Positions 22,333 to 34,000 of a DNA stretch of 41,597 bases are shown here, in pieces. Under the pieces are notes generated by a model that saw only the letters and a program-made list of their open reading frames with translations, did not search any database and was not told the origin of the DNA. The stretch covers positions 24,058 through 65,654 of the forward strand of contig JAMYWO010000059.1 in assembly GCA_024220525.1 (NCBI GenBank). Direction: 5' to 3'. The DNA comes from Cochliopodium minus. Lineage: Eukaryota; Discosea; Himatismenida; Cochliopodiidae. The position numbers and the translations under genes are program-made. Every line of letters starts with the position of its first letter. The stretch's first letter is position 1.

Positions 22333-22417
22333 ATTTGCTTTCTTGAATCCCTTTATATTTGCCACGTTTTCTCTTTTACTTATATGAAATAAAGAAGGAT
22401 GTGATCCTTTCGTTTGA

Positions 22418-22588
22418 TTATTTTATATCACGTTTTTGAACAAAATTTTGCATACCCAATTCATACCATCCTTTATTCACCAATAATGTATTCTTGAATG
22501 ATTCTTTATCCAAATAATTCAAAAGTTGAAACCATAATAATTTAGGTATATGTTTTGTGGGTTCATTCAAATCAAAATCATCAATCAT
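22418..22588 (-). CDS. Minimal F-box ORF, 56 residues
   Basis: The frame from ATG at 22588 to TAA at 22420-22418 encodes KHIPKLLWFQLLNYLDKE and LLVNKGWYELG, which fit the F-box consensus (IPxxLxxxIxxxLxxxxLxxxxxVNKxWYxLxxx). Nothing follows the F-box, so either this is a stand-alone F-box peptide, an exon of a larger gene with a donor at GTATGA inside the GWYELG codons, or a remnant. The exon structure cannot be settled from sequence alone. Confidence 0.45.
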   Translation of the reverse strand: MIDDFDLNEPTKHIPKLLWFQLLNYLDKESFKNTLLVNKGWYELGMQNFVQKRDIK

Positions 22589-22957
22589 TTCTTTATAATT
22601 TTTAATTTTCTTAAACTATGATTAGACCAAAAGATATTTTATTTTTATAATTTGAAAATATACAAAAATTCAACAAAATTATCAAGAATTAGATTGCATT
22701 TATTGAAATGCAAAAGAAATGAAGAATCAATTTTGGATTATAGAATCAGATTTTAAAATTTTTTAATAATTTATAAAATTATCCTCCCAATTAAAAAAAT
22801 ATAAAAAAAAATTAAGAAAAACTAAACACTATATCACAAAAAATCCAATTATTGTATTCCTATAATACAATATCCCAAATTAAAACATACATTTTCAATC
22901 AAATAAAAATATAAAAGGAATTTCAGAAATAAAATTTCAAAAAAAAAAAGATTTTGA
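22589..22957. other. Intergenic between divergent genes, no gene seen
   Basis: 369 nt of AT-rich spacer between the F-box ORF (minus) and the scaffold-like gene (plus). No motif is evident. Confidence 0.5.
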
Positions 22958-25900
22958 ATGAGTAATAATAAAGCAACAGGGATCTCTGGGAATGTATATT
23001 TTCAATCACCTGAATTATCCAAATCATTCATACTGGAGATGGAGAAGATATTGGAATTATCCTCCAATATCTTGAATAAAGCGGATATATCGATATTGAA
23101 GATGTTGGAGAGGATAATAGAAATCTGTGCAAATTTTAATACAGTTGCAACAACTAATATTCAAATAAATGACAATAATGTTTTAATAAATCATCTCAAA
23201 GTCTATAAACAATCATTGCATGAGATCTTCAAGAAGAACAGTCATGATAATGAAGAGGGAAGGAATATATTGAAGAGCACATTGATAAAAATTTGCCATT
23301 CTATCGAGCAATTGATGGAAGGGAACGATAATATTGTTGTTCAAAGCATCTCCCTTCAAATCAAAAACTGTATAAATCAGCTGAAATTATTTTATGGAGA
23401 GATCACGGTCCCTAAAACCCAATTCATCGAAAATGCTAAACAAATGATTGCATATGCAGACAAATTGATCAATTTTGTTAAAACAAGGGCATATATCTTA
23501 CCTGATAAGAGTCTATCTTTGAAATTAACAAATATCTCTGAAACTTTGGAGTTGAATATCAAAAATCTCATCAAAATCTCAAGCTCTTATTTGCAGAGAT
23601 CTTCCAATGTAACTATGGGAAACAATGAAACTAATGTAAACAAAAATAATATGAAATTTATCCATTTATATATGTTATAATTTTGAATACTCCTCATCTA
23701 TAAACTCTTCATCTACAAAGCAAGATACACTTTTTAACTCATTTCAATTTTTAACACTAATTTGTTATCTGAAAAAATTTTTTTTTAAATTATACCAAAT
23801 CTTACATCTTTCTCAATCAAAGTCGACATAATATAATTAATTTTTAGATCATTTAATCAAAGCCCACATATTCACATCTTTTGAATTATTATAAACAATT
23901 AATTAAATTATATATACAAAAATACCAACCAAATGTTTTCGAAAAAAAACAGGAGAAAGAACAACTCATAAAAACAGTTAGTATGAATCTTAAAGATTTG
24001 ATAAATCTCACGAAAATAANNNNNNNNNNNNNNNNNNNNNNNNNNNNNNNNNNNNNNNNNNNNNNNNNNNNNNNNNNNNNNNNNNNNNNNNNNNNNNNNN
24101 NNNNNNNNNNNNNNNNNNNAAAAAAACAGGAGAAAGAACAACTCATAAAAACAGTTAGTATGAATCTTAAAGATTTGATAAATCTCACGAAAATAAAGTC
24201 AGGACCGAGAATAGAACTTATCTTCTCAGACAGGGTTGTAATAGAAAAACAACCACCAGTTAGACCTCTTCCTCAACCCAAACAACCCCAAGATAAAAAT
24301 GGAATAACTAATTCTCCTTTAAAAAATGGAAACTTTCATTCACTTAGGGAGAGTGGCTCTGAAGTGATAAAAAAATTTAATAACACTTCTTCTGTGAGAG
24401 GATCTTCTTCTCCTAAAGTTGAAAAAGAAAATTTTAGGTAATCATATATTTTAAAATATTTTAATTGTTTATTACAAATAAAATTTTAATGTTATTTCTT
24501 GAGTATAAGAAATTTTATAATAATGATAATAAAATGTTCTTTTCATTTAATTTTAAAATTTAAAAGTTAATTGTAAAATATTACTTTTTAACTTTTTTTT
24601 TTTTAAAACAAAGACTTTTTTTTAAATATTTCTAAATTTTTTTTTCAAAAAATTTCCAAATAAAAGTTGTTTTAATTATCTATTTTTAATAGTGTATCTA
24701 TGGATAACCTATTCAGAAAAAGCGAGGACAATAACGTACTTAACAACACAAACAATACCGTCAACAAAAATCTCAACATACACAACCCGACACAGAATAA
24801 CAACAAGGGAACTCCTGTTCCAGGCAGCAAGGTCAATCTCTTCAACAACCCTTACTCCAAGCCTAACAATCCCAATAACAATGTCAATAAAGTTAATTTA
24901 AATAACACAAGCAATACAAATACAAATTCAAATCTAAATCAAAGTCCAAACACTACAAGTAACACAAGTCCTAATACCAGTAAAAATTTTAAAAATTAAG
25001 ATTTGTTTTCATTGTTTTTAAATTTATTTTTTTCATTTTTTTTTCTTTTTAAAAACTCTTTAATAAAATATGACTTTTAGATCCCATTTTTGTATATCAT
25101 TTTATTTTTAATTTGTATTTATTTTTTAAAAAGTTACTCATAAATAATTTTTTTTTTTGAATTTTTTGTCCTAATAATAATTTTTTTTTGAAGACAACAT
25201 AAATCATACAAGAAAAGTCAGCAGTGACAGTGATAGTCTTGACGGAATTAACACAAGCACCAAAAATGAGAGCTATATTTTCAAGGAAGAGAGTTTGAAG
25301 ATTGCCAATCAGTTCAACGAAGTGGAGGACCAACACAACAAGTCTTATTCCAACTTGTCTCGCCTTTCTACCGAAACCAACATTTCTTCTGGGGACATGG
25401 ATTCCGATGAAAACGAAATATTTCAATTTTTGATGGACATTTCTTCAGGAAGGTAAAATATTTTCATCTTTTTTTTTTGATATTTTTTATTGTTTATTTT
25501 CACTTTATTTTTTCAAATTTTTTTATTATTATTTTTTTTGTTTTCAATTTTTATTTTTATTTTTTAATATTATTTTGTTTTCATTTTTATTTTATTTTAT
25601 TAAATCAAAATTTCTTATTTTAGTGTGAAAGAACCAAAGAAAAAAAACAGAATATCCATCATGGAATACGCAGGCAAACTCTCGAAAAAGACTCACGAAT
25701 TCACAAGCAGCGGGAACAGCAATAGAAACAGCATCAACAACAATAACAGCAACATCAACACCTTCAATACCAGTCTCAGTGGTTCCTCCACCTTGGAAAT
25801 CCCTTCCATCACCCAAAACAGCCTTTTGACCATCCTTTCTCTCATTGACTCCACCATTATTTCTCAGAGCATCACTGGTGAGCTTCTTGTTGTTGAGATC

Positions 25901-26551
25901 GAATATGAAAATGAGAGGATTCTCATCCAAAAACAAAATAACCTCTTGAAATTAGGAGGTAAAAGAAAAATTGTTTTTTGTTTTCATTTCATTTCTTTTA
26001 ATTTTGATTTATTTGTTTTTTGTTATCATTATGTTATTTTATTTTTATTTTTTGTTTTTAATTTTAAAATCAATCTTTTTAATTATTTATTTGTTTTTTG
26101 TTATTTTGTGATTTTTTTATTTTTTTTTTTTTAAAATCAATCTTTTTTAATTTTGAATTTAAATTATTTTTTTTTTGAAAAAGCAAACCCAGTGGTAGTA
26201 TCATCTTTCAAAGAAAAATTTTGCAAAGCGATAGAAATATTTGACTTGGGACTCAAAGACGGCAACACCAACACTAAAGAGTCCGTGGAAAAAATCATCG
26301 AGCCTCTCGTCAAACAAATCTCCGAGCTCAACAAACAAGTTTTCTCTTTGACTGAAAATATGAAATCTTTCCAAGAAAACACTGACATTAAATTTCGGAA
26401 ATTACAAGAGGGTCCCGTTGAAAAATTTCCTCTCTTCGTTCCAAAAGATCCTCCTTTTTCTCAACAAATTAGCAACCCCAACAACAAAGATATTCCTCAG
26501 AAGAAATACTCTCTTCCTCAGGTCAGCCCTCCCAAGAACAAGAACAAGTGA
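22958..26551 (+). CDS. Asn/Ser-rich scaffold-like protein with helical bundle, about 735 residues
   Basis: Exons 22958-23608, 24130-24437, 24693-24979, 25194-25452, 25624-25958 and 26184-26551 join in frame when only one copy of the 77-bp duplicated contig end is used. The first 217 residues are almost entirely amphipathic helix (for example SIEQLMEGNDN, LKLTNISETLELNIKNLIK), like a four-helix or talin/vinculin-type bundle. The middle is disordered: Pro-rich (PPVRPLPQPKQPQ) and then Asn/Thr/Ser-rich. The last exons are helical again (IIEPLVKQISELNKQV, a likely coiled coil) and end in a Pro/Lys tail. I see no catalytic motif. A cytoskeletal or signalling scaffold is a guess. Confidence 0.65.
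23943..24019 (+). repeat. Contig-end duplicate, left copy (77 bp)
   Basis: Bases 23943-24019 are identical to 24120-24196 on the other side of the N run. It runs from a short A tract through the exon-2 acceptor into coding sequence (EKEQLIKTVSMNLKDL). Confidence 0.9.
24020..24119. other. Assembly gap of exactly 100 N
   Basis: A round 100-N spacer is the usual placeholder for a gap of unknown size. Its two flanks are identical for 77 bp, so the contigs probably overlap and the real gap is zero. Confidence 0.9.
24120..24196 (+). repeat. Contig-end duplicate, right copy (77 bp)
   Basis: Same 77 bases as 23943-24019. The gene model keeps frame with this copy and continues into KSGPRIELIFSDR. 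Confidence 0.9.
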
Positions 26552-26750
26552 TCTAAAATATAACACTTCTTTTTTAAATGTGGAAGTTTTTTTTTTTTTC
26601 GAGAGTTTCGAAATTTATTTAAGTTATATGTAGAAAGAAAGACAAAAAGAAAAAAAAAAAAAGTCATTTTTTCTATTTGTTTTTTAGTTTTGAATTTAAT
26701 TTATTTTTCATTAAAAAAAAATATTTTTTAAAATTTTTATTGAATTTTAA

Positions 26751-27961
26751 TTATTGAGCAGTGTAAGATATTCTGATTGTATTTTTCTTCACAGTAATTT
26801 TTTTGATCAAAATTTTAGAAATTCTAGAGAGGTTATCGACATGTGTCCCACTGCATGGACAAATGAATCCCTCATAAATGGTGACTAATCTTGCATCTTT
26901 GTCTTTAGGCAAGTAATCAAAACTCTCTCCACATATTTTCTCTACCTCGTTATATCCAACAATCTGTGTTTTGACATCAGTTCCCTCTCTAAAATATTAT
27001 TTTTTTTGTTTTATTTTTATTTTAAAATTTTTATTATTTCCTTTTTTTTTGTTTTTTTAAAATATATTTTTTACTTCAAAATTGAATCTGTGATCTCTTG
27101 AATATTCTTTAGAATGACATCTTTATTCTCATTTAAAGTCCCGGTATATTCCACATAACTTCCGGCAGGATAATGATAACCTTTTCCAGGAACTAAATCC
27201 AATTTGAGTTTTCCAACTGCAACATCCATAACATGTCCAGCACTATTTTTTTTTTTATTATTTTTTTTATTTTCTTTTTTGTTGAAAAATTTTTTACCTA
27301 TGTATTTTTGCGTTAACTTCTCTTTTATTTTGGTCTATTTTGAGGTGTATTGGTTTTTCTTTATCAAACGATTCACCTTTTTGAAAAATTCCGATATGTT
27401 CAGATACATCACCGTTTAACTTCATTGATTTCACTTCGAAAACTGTTTCTCCTTTTGAAAGACAAAAAAAAATGTAAAGAAAAAAAAAAATGAAGAATAT
27501 TAAAAGAAATCTAAAATACCTTGGGTCAAAAAACCTCTATAAAAGTTTTAATTTTTTTTTTTTTTCATTTTTTTCTTTACGTGTCTTAAAAAAATTCGAA
27601 GATGATATTATTTTTAATTTAAAAGATTGATAAAATATCGATTATCATACCACATGGTTGTCCTCCTCCACCTTTATGATGATTTTGTGTATCTTCAGAA
27701 GAATATTCTTTTCTTAATTATTTATTATTTTTACCTGGATAAAATATAGTTTGATCCAACTACATTAAATGGACAATTATGAGATATAAATCTATTTCAT
27801 GAAGATATTTTCTCCATAAAATTTTTCTCTTTCATATTTATGTTTGTCTATTTTATTATTTTTACAATGCATACGAATTGATCGTCTCTTTGAATCAATT
27901 CAACAAGATTTGAATCAGTTTCAAATAAATAAGTGTTATCAAAATATAGTTTTGTTGTCAT
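26751..27961 (-). CDS. Alanyl-tRNA editing protein (AlaX type, AlaRS/ThrRS second additional domain)
   Basis: Exons 27961-27866, 27759-27735, 27671-27651, 27451-27298, 27243-27076 and 26988-26751 give 233 residues in frame. The motif LDQTIFYPGGGGQP is formed across two micro-exons (25 and 21 nt). IHSAGHVMDVAV is formed across the exon 4/5 junction and supplies the HxxxH metal site. LVPGKGYHYPAGSYVEY follows, and CPCSGTHV supplies the CxxxH half of the site. These are the hallmarks of free-standing AlaX proteins, which hydrolyse Ser or Gly wrongly attached to tRNA-Ala in the cytosol. No catalytic synthetase domain is attached. Splicing restores both metal motifs, which supports the model. Confidence 0.88.
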
Positions 27962-28440
27962 CTTTATTTTTATTTTAATATTTAAAAATATAGAAAAATA
28001 AAGATTTTTGAATTTCTATTAAAACTTATTGACATCCTATATGGTATATTGAGATTTATTCATATCTTGATCTCTTTGATTGGATAAATAAAAAAAAATT
28101 TGAAATTCTAAATTCAAGGAAATCAGCTATTATGGTAAAATTCTTTGATCACCAACAAATGATAAAGTATTCCATGTTTGGATATTTAAATAAATACCAA
28201 TATTAAATCCATAGATTTTTCATTTAACATTATCTTTAAATTCACCAAAATTTATCACCATTTTCTCAAATAATTACGAGGATTATGAGACCAATCATAC
28301 TACTCACTCCATATAAATTTTTTCAACAATCAAGAATTTCATCCCAATATATCAAAATCTAATAAAATTTATTTCATCAAAAAAAACTAAAATAGGAAGG
28401 AGGTAAAGAATATAGATTAAAAAATAAAGATGGAAAAGAG
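27962..28440. other. Intergenic between divergent genes, no gene seen
   Basis: 479 nt separate the AlaX start (minus) from the RING-Sel1 start (plus). It contains AT-rich spacer with an A/G-rich leader before 28441. I see no ORF or defined motif. Confidence 0.55.
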
Positions 28441-29715
28441 ATGTTCTTGGTGATAGATCCAATCAATGAAAATATGATCTGTTCGTGCCAAAAATTGTTG
28501 ATAAATCCAAAGATATGTCTTGTATGTTCGAAATCATTTTGTGTTGAATGTCACAAAGGAGAAAATAAATGTCCGAGATGTGATGATGAAATAGACGAAA
28601 ATAAAAAATTAGGTATAATTGTGGGAAAACTAAAAATAAATTGTGAAATATGTGGAGAAGAAATGATGATAAGTGAAATCGAAAAACATGCTAAAAACGA
28701 AGAAGAACATGTTTTTGAATGTAAAGGATGCGGAATTAAAAAAACGAAAAAGTTGTTAAAGTTGCATCAACAACAATGTTCTTCTTTTCTTTCCGTGAAT
28801 ACTTTAAGTGAGATCAAATTGTCCAAGTTAGAGGAGAAGATACAGTGTTTGAATCAAGAAATAAATAATTTGAAAAAAGAAAACGAAGAATTGAAAAGGA
28901 TAAAGGAGGAAAAGAAAATAAGGAAAAAGGAAAAGAGAAAAAAGAAATATGCTTGTAAAAAAATCTGATTAATTTTTTTTTTAAAAAATAATTTTTTATT
29001 TTTAGTTAAAGCAATAAAGAGTTTTAATTTGTTCTTCGGAATAGGATTCCCTTTTAATGAAGAAAAAGCAATCAAATTGTGCGTCGAGAGCAGTAAAAAT
29101 GGGAACAAGTTTGCGGAGGGGATGAATCTTTTTTATGGATGGCAAACCTACCAAGACACTCGCAAATCAATCGAAATATTTCTGGAAGTGGTAGAAAATG
29201 ATAAACTTTTCGAAAATGAAGAGACGGTTTATTGTTTGTTTTTTGCGGGGTTTCAATACGAAAATGGGGTTGGGGTTGACAAAAATATCGAAAAAACCAT
29301 CGAAAATTACAAAAAGGGAGTTGAATTGAACCATTCTCCTTCAATTCATCAACTTGCGTATATTTATGAGCATGGTAAAGATGGAATCAAATTAGATATC
29401 AAATCTGCCATACAACTTTATGAGAGATCTTTGAAAATGAATCATTCCATTTCAATGAACAATCTCGCTTTCATTTATCAGCACGGAAAGGGAATCAAAA
29501 AGGATATTCAAAAAGCAATTTTGATTTATCGAAAATCTATAAAGTTAAACAATCCTTTTGCGATGTACAACCTCGCCTTTCTTTATGAGATTGGAAAGGG
29601 TGGTGTTGAAAAAAACCTCAACAAAGCAATCCTACTTTATTTGAGAGCTTATGAGTTGGGACATAAAGAATCAAAAGAAAGATATGATCTGATAATTAAA
29701 ACCAAAAACAAATAA
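28441..29715 (+). CDS. RING / TRAF-type zinc finger / coiled-coil / Sel1-repeat protein
   Basis: Exons 28441-28954 and 29006-29715 give 407 residues. Residues 12-50 hold a RING-like set of Cys/His (CSC, CLVC, FCVECH, CPRC). Residues 66-112 hold a TRAF-type finger (CEICGEEM, H, H, CKGCG, H, C). Residues 118-165 form a Lys/Glu coiled coil. The second exon encodes Sel1-like repeats: GIGFPFNEEKAIKLCVESS, NGVGVDKNIEKTIENYKKGVELN, then three more ending in LYLRAYELGHKES. RING-TRAF modules usually act as E3 ubiquitin ligases, and Sel1 repeats bind partner proteins. The first 98 bases of the gene recur in degraded form just after its stop. Confidence 0.85.
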
Positions 29716-29723
29716 TTTTTTTT

Positions 29724-29825
29724 AAAAGAGTTGTTCTTGGTGATAAAGGTCCAATCAATGAAAATAGATTGTTCTTCTTCTCAAAAATTGATAAATCCAA
29801 AAATATGTCTTGTTTGTGAAAAATA
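29724..29825 (+). pseudogene. Decayed copy of the 5' end of the RING-Sel1 gene
   Basis: Starting at AAAAGAG, this stretch aligns with 28434-28535 over roughly 100 bases. Shared pieces include GTTCTTGGTGATA, CCAATCAATGAAAATA, TTGATAAATCCAAA and ATATGTCTTGT. The start ATG is TTG, small insertions and deletions shift the frame, and an in-frame stop follows. It begins 8 nt after the parent gene's stop, so it is a tandem duplicate remnant. Confidence 0.7.
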
Positions 29826-29864
29826 TAAAATAAAGTAGAAATAATAAGATACAAAAAAAGTAAT

Positions 29865-30930
29865 TTAATTGGTTTCAGATTCAGAAGCGGTATCATTTTG
29901 ATATCTACTTAAGGCAATAAGCTTTCTCTTCTCAGAAGGGAGTCGAGAATAAGAAATGTTGTTTTTCTCGGCATAATACCTTGATAAACGAGTAACTGAT
30001 ACGTTTTAAAAAATTGAAGAATTAATCGATTAATTTATTTTCCAAGAATATATTTTTTTTTTACCAATATAAACCAATAGTAACAAACTAAATGATCCTA
30101 AAATTACAATTAGTGCTTGCTGCCTATCATTTTTAACGGGAAAGTCAATTAAAAGAAATTTTTTTCTTTTTTTGATTACCATACTCTCATTCCAATAAAA
30201 GGGCAAGTGACTGTATTAAATAAATTTTTTGCACAATAATTTGAAACTGTTGAATTTCCTTCCTATAAATTTGTTAATAAGTTCAATATTAAATTAATTT
30301 TATTTTATTCTATTTTTACTGTGCAATAGCCAGATGAAAATGCTTTTTGGTAATTACACCATCCACAATGTAGATCATTTTCATCTATTGATTTCAAACA
30401 GATGTCACAATCAGTTATGCAGCTAAAAAAAAATTGAATAAAATTAATAAATATTAAATCAAAATGACACCCTTTCAATCTCATAAATATCACAGATATC
30501 TTTTTTGATTTTTTTTTTTTACTTGCATGAAGAATTGCTGGTGAGACATGTCGATCCAATTTTCGATGTTTTGGTATAACATGCATTTTTTTCAAGGCAC
30601 CATACACAATTACTTTCCTAAATCCATCCATAGATATATATGGTTAATAATTTGAATTAGCATCTATATGTCAGTATAGTGATATTTTTACCTCTTTTTT
30701 TTATGTGAAATTTTATTTTTGAAAAAATGGGAATCTCTTTATCTATAATCTATTGATACTTACTTATACATTCTTTGCAAAATAATAAATCACAATCATC
30801 TCCTATAAATCGGTTTATATATTAAATCATGAAAATTTGATTTCATTGAGGTTAATTATAATTTGATTTTTTTACCCAAAACTATTTTCAAGCAAATCAG
30901 TAGATAAAAAAACTTTGAAATGATTTTCAT
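29865..30930 (-). CDS. Type I membrane protein with PSI (plexin-type) cysteine repeats
   Basis: The start exon 30930-30876 encodes a clear signal peptide (MKIISKFFYLLICLKIVLG). Next come Cys-rich exons: GDDCDLLFCKECI (from 30802), SNCVWCLEKNACYTK (from 30617) and DCDICLKSIDENDLHCGWCN (to 30320). The CxWC and HCGWC patterns are those of PSI domains. An exon with NYCAKN and CPF follows, then one helix (ALIVILGSFSLLLLVYIV) and a basic Arg/Lys cytosolic tail ending at TAA 29867-29865. NSS and NST are potential N-glycosylation sites. The junction after the second exon is out of phase as I read it, so an exon in 30640-30780 or a different donor is likely. A small surface or endolysosomal protein is the best guess. 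Confidence 0.65.
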
Positions 30931-31076
30931 TTTTTTTTATTTTATTATAATTCCTTTCACCATAATAAAATATTTAAAAAAATATTTCAAAAGAACTTTT
31001 TTTTTACAAAAACAAATTTTTAATAATTAATTTCATTTTCTCTGAATCCAAATTGATTTTCTCTTTTTCAAAAAGA

Positions 31077-34000
31077 TCAATAATCCAAAGAATGTTGAGT
31101 TGCCAAAGTAGGAGCGTCCAAGTTAGAAGAAAGATCCAAGTAATAAGGCTTCTTGTCCAAGATCTCATACTTACTAATACAATCCAAAATGAACTGAAAG
31201 TTGATAGGATCCCGACCAGTCTGCTTATAAAGTTCACTGAAACTTTTTTCGTTGAAAGATGGATCACAAATGAGATAATCATCATCCAACTTTGATAACT
31301 GTTTGATTGACTGAGGTTTCTTAGGGATGTCTTCCAAGACTTTACCGTGTCCAACTTGGATCAAAAGTTCGAGTTCATCCTTGCTAGGAGCTTTAAATTC
31401 TCCGTAAAAATAGAATTTCTTGCCTTGGAAGAGTCTCCTCTGAATGTTGGCGGACCTGATCTTCATACGGCTTTTAGTGGGTGTGCCTGCTTCTCCAAAG
31501 TTGTCTCCCTTCACCTCAAACTTGCTTTCGCTTGACCATTTTTGTTGAGAAAGACAATTTTCAACCCAATCAAAAGAAACAACCCAATTACCAGAAAGAA
31601 TCTTTTGAAAAAAAAAAAAAAGATTAATAAAAAAATAATTTACAAGAAAAAAAATTTTAAAGTAATTTTTTTTTTTTTTTACACTTAATAAGTATTTAAC
31701 TGTCCTCTTTGTTGTTTTGGTTTCTGGATCTACATTGGTTACGAGATGAGTGACTTCGTCAGACCACTGCTTGACCAATCTCCCTCCCAACTTGACACAG
31801 AGAAGTTTGGTCTGTTTGAGTTCTTCACTTTTCAATCCAGAACAAAGAATTATCTTTTCATTCTTGTCTTCATTTGTTTTATTTTCTATTTTGTTATTGT
31901 TATTATTAGAAGTTTTTTGATGAAGATTGTTGTTGTTGTTGTTATTGTTATTTTTATTTCTATTCTCATTTTCTTCAATATCTTGATTGTCTTCTTCATA
32001 AATTTTGTCTACTTTGTTAAAAGACTTTAACAATTCTCGGTTTGTTTCAGGTGGAGTACGATCTCTATTTGGGGGAGTAACATTTCTTTGACTAATCTCT
32101 TTCTGTTTGGGGGGAGTTATCAGTTTTTCTTTGGGAGGAGTTATCAATTTTTCTTTGGGTGGGGTGACAATCTTTTCTTTTGGAGGTGTTTGATCTTTCT
32201 TTGGAGGTGTCACTATTTTTTGACTGATCTCTTTGGGTGGAGCGATGTCCTTTTCTTTTGGAGGAGTTGTTTTGTTCTTTTGAGGAATTTCTTTCTCCTT
32301 TTCTTTCTCCCTTGGACGTTGTGAAACTTTTTGAGGAACTGAAAAATTGTCTTCTTTTTGAGAGTGTTTTTCTTTTTGAGAGGGTTTTTCTTTTTGTGAG
32401 GACTTTTCACTTTCGTTGATAGAAGATGGAATCTCTGCTATTTCATCGTTGTTACCATCATTGTCATAACCAACATCAGGAAAAGAATAATGAGCCTCTA
32501 TTTCTTCGTTTTGGGTAAGATTAGGATCAACCAATAGGGAAGAAGTTCTAAGAGATAAATTGTTCTCTTTGTTTGTCTTTTTGTTTGAAGAAGAAGTTGT
32601 GTTCTGTTGTTCAGATGGAAGAAGATTGTTGTTTTTGAGATCTTTTTTGTTGGGAGTTTTAAGTTTCTTTCTCTCCCGGAGATATTCATTTACATCGATA
32701 TCCCTCAGTTGTTTCTTTTCTTGAACAGTGATGATATCTTCATTTTGAAGCTCCAACTCCTTTCTTTTGCTTCCTTTGTCTTTTGGGTCTTTTTCTTTTT
32801 GAGAAGATTCTCCTTTGTTCTTGTTTTTCTTATTTTTAGACCATTCAAGATACTTGTTTGCCTCATTCAAAATTTCTTTCTCTTTGGCACTTTCCATTAC
32901 TTCGATAGAGTTATTGTGATCATCATTCAAAACTCCCTCATAAGAATCTGGAAGTTGAGTGACAGAAGTCTCAGAACTGGACATAGATTTCTTTATTTCA
33001 TTTGGTTCTTCTTGTTGTATTCCCACAGAAAGAGATTGTGTGATAGGAATCTGCCAATTTGTCAAAGAAGTTTTGGTAGTTGAAGAAGTAGATTTCAAAG
33101 GAATGCTTTCAGGTGTGGCAGTTTGTTTGATTTCCAAAACTTTTTCTCTCACAGAATTTTCTTTTTCATTATTTTTGTTTTTATTATTTACAATATTTTT
33201 TATGATGGGATTGGCTTGTGTTTTCAATTTTTTGTCATCTTTTTCCGAGTTCTCAGATTGAGAATCCAACTTTCTCTTCCTGGTGTTCCCACTGTAGTTC
33301 TCGTCAGACATTTCGCCAAACTCAGGAGAATTGCTCAAATGAGGATCAGGAAGCTCATCAGAAGAATCCACAGGAGTTTCTTCCTTCTCTTTGTTACGTT
33401 TAACACGAGAATTTTTATAGCTAGGAGCTTCGGAAATAGATTTACTGAAAGATCCCCCACTGCTATCCAAAGTTAAAGGTGTTTCTCCGTAGAGAAAACT
33501 GTGCCTTAAAGCATCTAAACTCAAATTTGTTCCTTTCTTGCTTTTTCTAATGACAAAAATGTTCTTCCAATCTTCTGGATCTATCTTTTTGATGAATGTT
33601 CTCGGTTTTCTTTTCCTTATGTTGTCAAACCATGTTTCTATACTTGGTGTTGAATCACCATTATATTCTAGCCATGCATCTCTCATCACTGTGCAAGTTT
33701 CACTAACATATTTTCTTTAAAAGAACAAGATTAAAATGATTTAAATAATTCAAATTGGATTATATGTTGGTTTGGGATATTTTTTTAACATATCTTAATT
33801 TGATGATAATAATTCAATAATTCTTGTATTTATATGCATATCATGATAATTTACAAAAAAGATTTAGTTTCTTACAATCTATCTCCCAAAGATAATAATC
33901 CTTCATTCACCAAATCTAATAAACTCACTCTCTTATTTGATGTATCATTAGATCTGGTTGGAGATCTAGATGGAGATTTTTGATTCCTCTTTGGAGATTT

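Noticed and set aside
22332-22588. Joining the F-box ORF to the membrane protein as one gene
   Set aside because: A 53-nt GT-AG intron can be drawn, but the resulting frame runs into a stop within nine codons.
23881-24441. A coding duplication with two EKEQLIKTVSMNLKDL segments
   Set aside because: The two copies are identical for 77 bp and lie at the two edges of the 100-N gap. A contig overlap explains this better than an internal protein repeat.
31746-33476. Several plus-strand frames opposite the BRCT gene
   Set aside because: They are Phe/Leu-rich reversals of Lys/Glu-rich coding sequence, with no start context or splice logic.
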